Shown here: piece after piece, positions 63,001 to 64,000 of the stretch
How the letters are laid out: the number at the start of each line of letters is the position of its first letter
Numbering within the stretch: position 1 is the first letter of the stretch
Origin: Prosopocoilus inquinatus
Lineage: Eukaryota; Arthropoda; Insecta; Coleoptera; Lucanidae
Reading direction: 5' to 3'
DNA: 64,000 nucleotides
Assembly (NCBI GenBank): GCA_036172665.1
Contig: CM069873.1
Span: 46,036,001-46,100,000, forward strand
The notes under the pieces: model-generated
What the model was told of the DNA's origin: nothing
The model's database searches: none
Seen by the model: only the letters and a program-made list of their open reading frames with translations
Program-made: the position numbers and the translations under genes

Positions 63001-64000
63001 TGAAGCTAGAAATAATTTTAAACGAAACAACACGCATTAGCGTTGTTCCTGTGATGTATTTAATCGATCCTTACTCATCTATCATGTTATTTGACGTTTC
63101 GATGGACTCTAGTAACTCTGATGTGAGATACGAAGTTTTTGGACGCAGCAGGAGCTGGAAATAGTTTTAAACGAAACGACATGTATTAGCGTTGTTCCTG
63201 TGATGTATCTAATCGATCCTTACTTAGCTACTATGTTATTTGACGTTTCGATGGACTCCAGTAACTCTAATGTGAGATACGAAATTTTCGGACGCAGCAA
63301 AAGCTGGAAATAGTTTTAAACGAAACAACACGTATTAGCGTTGTTCCTGCGATGTATCTAATCGATCCTTACTTATCTATCATGTTATTTGACGTTTGGA
63401 TGGACTCCAGTAACTCTGATGTGAGATACAGAGTTCTAGGACGCAGCAGAAGCTGGAAATAGTTTTGAACGAAACAACACGTATTAGCGTTGTTCCTGTG
63501 ATGTATCTAATCGATCCTTACTTATCTATCATGTTATTTGACGTTTGGATGGACTCCAGTAACTCTGATGTGAGATACAAAGTTTTCGGACGCAGCAGAA
63601 GCTGGAGATAGTTTCAAACGAAACAACACGCATTAGCGTTGTTCCTGTGATGTATCTAATCGATCCTTACTCATCTATCATGTTATTTGGCGTTTCGATG
63701 GACTCCAGTAACTCTGATGTGAGATACAAAGTTTTCGGACGCAGCAGAAGCTGGAAATAGTTTTGAACGAAACAACACGTATTAGCGTTGTTCCTGTGAT
63801 GTACCTAATCGATCCTTACTTAGCTACTATGTTATTTGACGTTTCGATGGACTCCAATAACTCTAATGTGAGATACGAAATTTTCGGACGCAGCAGAAGC
63901 TGGAAATAGTTTTAAACGAAACAACACGTATTAGCGTTGTTCCTGTGATGTATCTAATCGATCCTTACTCATCTATCATGTTATTTGACGTTTCGATGGA
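60076..64000. repeat. 16/17-monomer HOR, continuing out of the window
   Basis: The ACGACATGTATT marker recurs at 58,261, 60,794 and 63,178, that is 17 then 16 monomers apart. AAAAAACCCGC recurs at 59,149 and 61,533, and GTTATTAGGCG at about 60,107 and 62,491, both 2,384 bp. The 60.8-kb copy lacks one GTTCTAGG unit that is present near 58,512 (ATACATAG) and 63,429 (ATACAGAG), which explains the 16/17 difference. The array is still running at the last base, ending 48 bp into a unit. Confidence 0.88.

Larger units (their letters stand above)
1..64000. repeat. 149-bp tandem satellite array spanning the window
   Basis: Every stretch I read aligns to one ~149-bp unit, always in the same orientation, with no spacer or foreign DNA. 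Unit starts (TCTAATCGAT phase) fall at 1, 150, 299, 448, 597 and so on to 63,953. This gives 430 intervals plus a 48-bp partial unit. Of these, 408 are 149 bp, ten are 150, four are 153, four are 146, two are 137, one is 148 and one is 42 bp, and the sum closes exactly. Compensating indels inside a unit could still be hidden. Units differ from one another by a limited set of recurring variants. Long homogeneous arrays like this are known from centromeric and heterochromatic regions of eukaryotes. The family is not one I recognise, and chromosomal location is inference. Nothing here looks like a gene, promoter or origin. Confidence 0.99.

Noticed and set aside
1..64000. CRISPR array
   Set aside because: The repeats are contiguous 149-bp units with no unique spacers and no cas genes.
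1..64000. Transposable element, integron or LTR insertion within the array
   Set aside because: Unit spacing is fully accounted for by small indels and one truncation, leaving no room for inserted sequence.
1..64000. Ribosomal spacer or 5S/tRNA-derived repeat
   Set aside because: I saw no 5S, tRNA or rRNA-like box A/box B arrangement or conserved rRNA sequence in the unit.
1..64000. Telomeric or simple-sequence tract
   Set aside because: TTAGGG appears only as part of the TTAGGGTTG allele in isolated units, never in tandem.
1..64000. Promoter or TATA element in AGTTTTAAACG
   Set aside because: It is an AT-rich part of every monomer with no associated transcript feature visible in the sequence.

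Overview
The whole 64,000-base window is one uninterrupted tandem satellite DNA array. I find no protein-coding gene, RNA gene, transposon, CRISPR array or unique sequence. The basic unit is about 149 bp with 39-40% GC. Units run head to tail in one orientation from base 1, where a unit starts in the phase beginning TCTAATCGAT, to base 64,000. Anchor positions show 430 unit intervals between base 1 and base 63,953, followed by a 48-bp partial unit. 430 x 149 = 64,070, while the observed distance is 63,952. The difference of -118 is explained exactly by the indels I located: four +4 units, ten +1 units, four -3 units, two -12 units, one -1 unit and one unit reduced to 42 bp.

This organisation points to a eukaryotic chromosome, most likely centromeric, pericentromeric or other heterochromatic satellite. 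I do not recognise the monomer as a named family and cannot assign a species. CpG dinucleotides are not depleted in the monomer, which weakly argues against a heavily germline-methylated genome.

Above the 149-bp level the array is a mosaic of higher-order repeats (HORs). Rare diagnostic variants recur at exact multiples of 149 bp once the known indels are counted. Left part (1-38.4 kb): a ~25-monomer module occurs at about 1-4.0, 14.0-17.7, 17.7-20.5 (shortened) and 24.6-28.3 kb. A 16-monomer module is duplicated at 9.5-14.0 kb and reappears partly at 23.2-24.5 kb. A 23-monomer module (3,427 bp) is in tandem at 27.55-34.40 kb, with an older copy at about 5.0-7.9 kb. A 42-bp remnant unit at 38,434-38,475 marks a recombination junction. 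Middle part (39.5-50.25 kb): modules spaced 30 and 22 monomers apart (4,468 and 3,278 bp) carry 150-bp and 146-bp units. Right part (50.5-64 kb): a 32-monomer HOR (4,768 bp) is followed by a 16/17-monomer HOR (2,384/2,533 bp) that continues out of the window.

The only long open frames (61-137 codons) are read-throughs of the satellite. The 87- and 137-codon ones exist because a TAG-to-TTTG change removes a stop and makes the unit 150 bp, which is divisible by three. I treat all of them as non-coding. The most notable feature is the nested, multi-period HOR architecture of an apparently unnamed 149-bp satellite.
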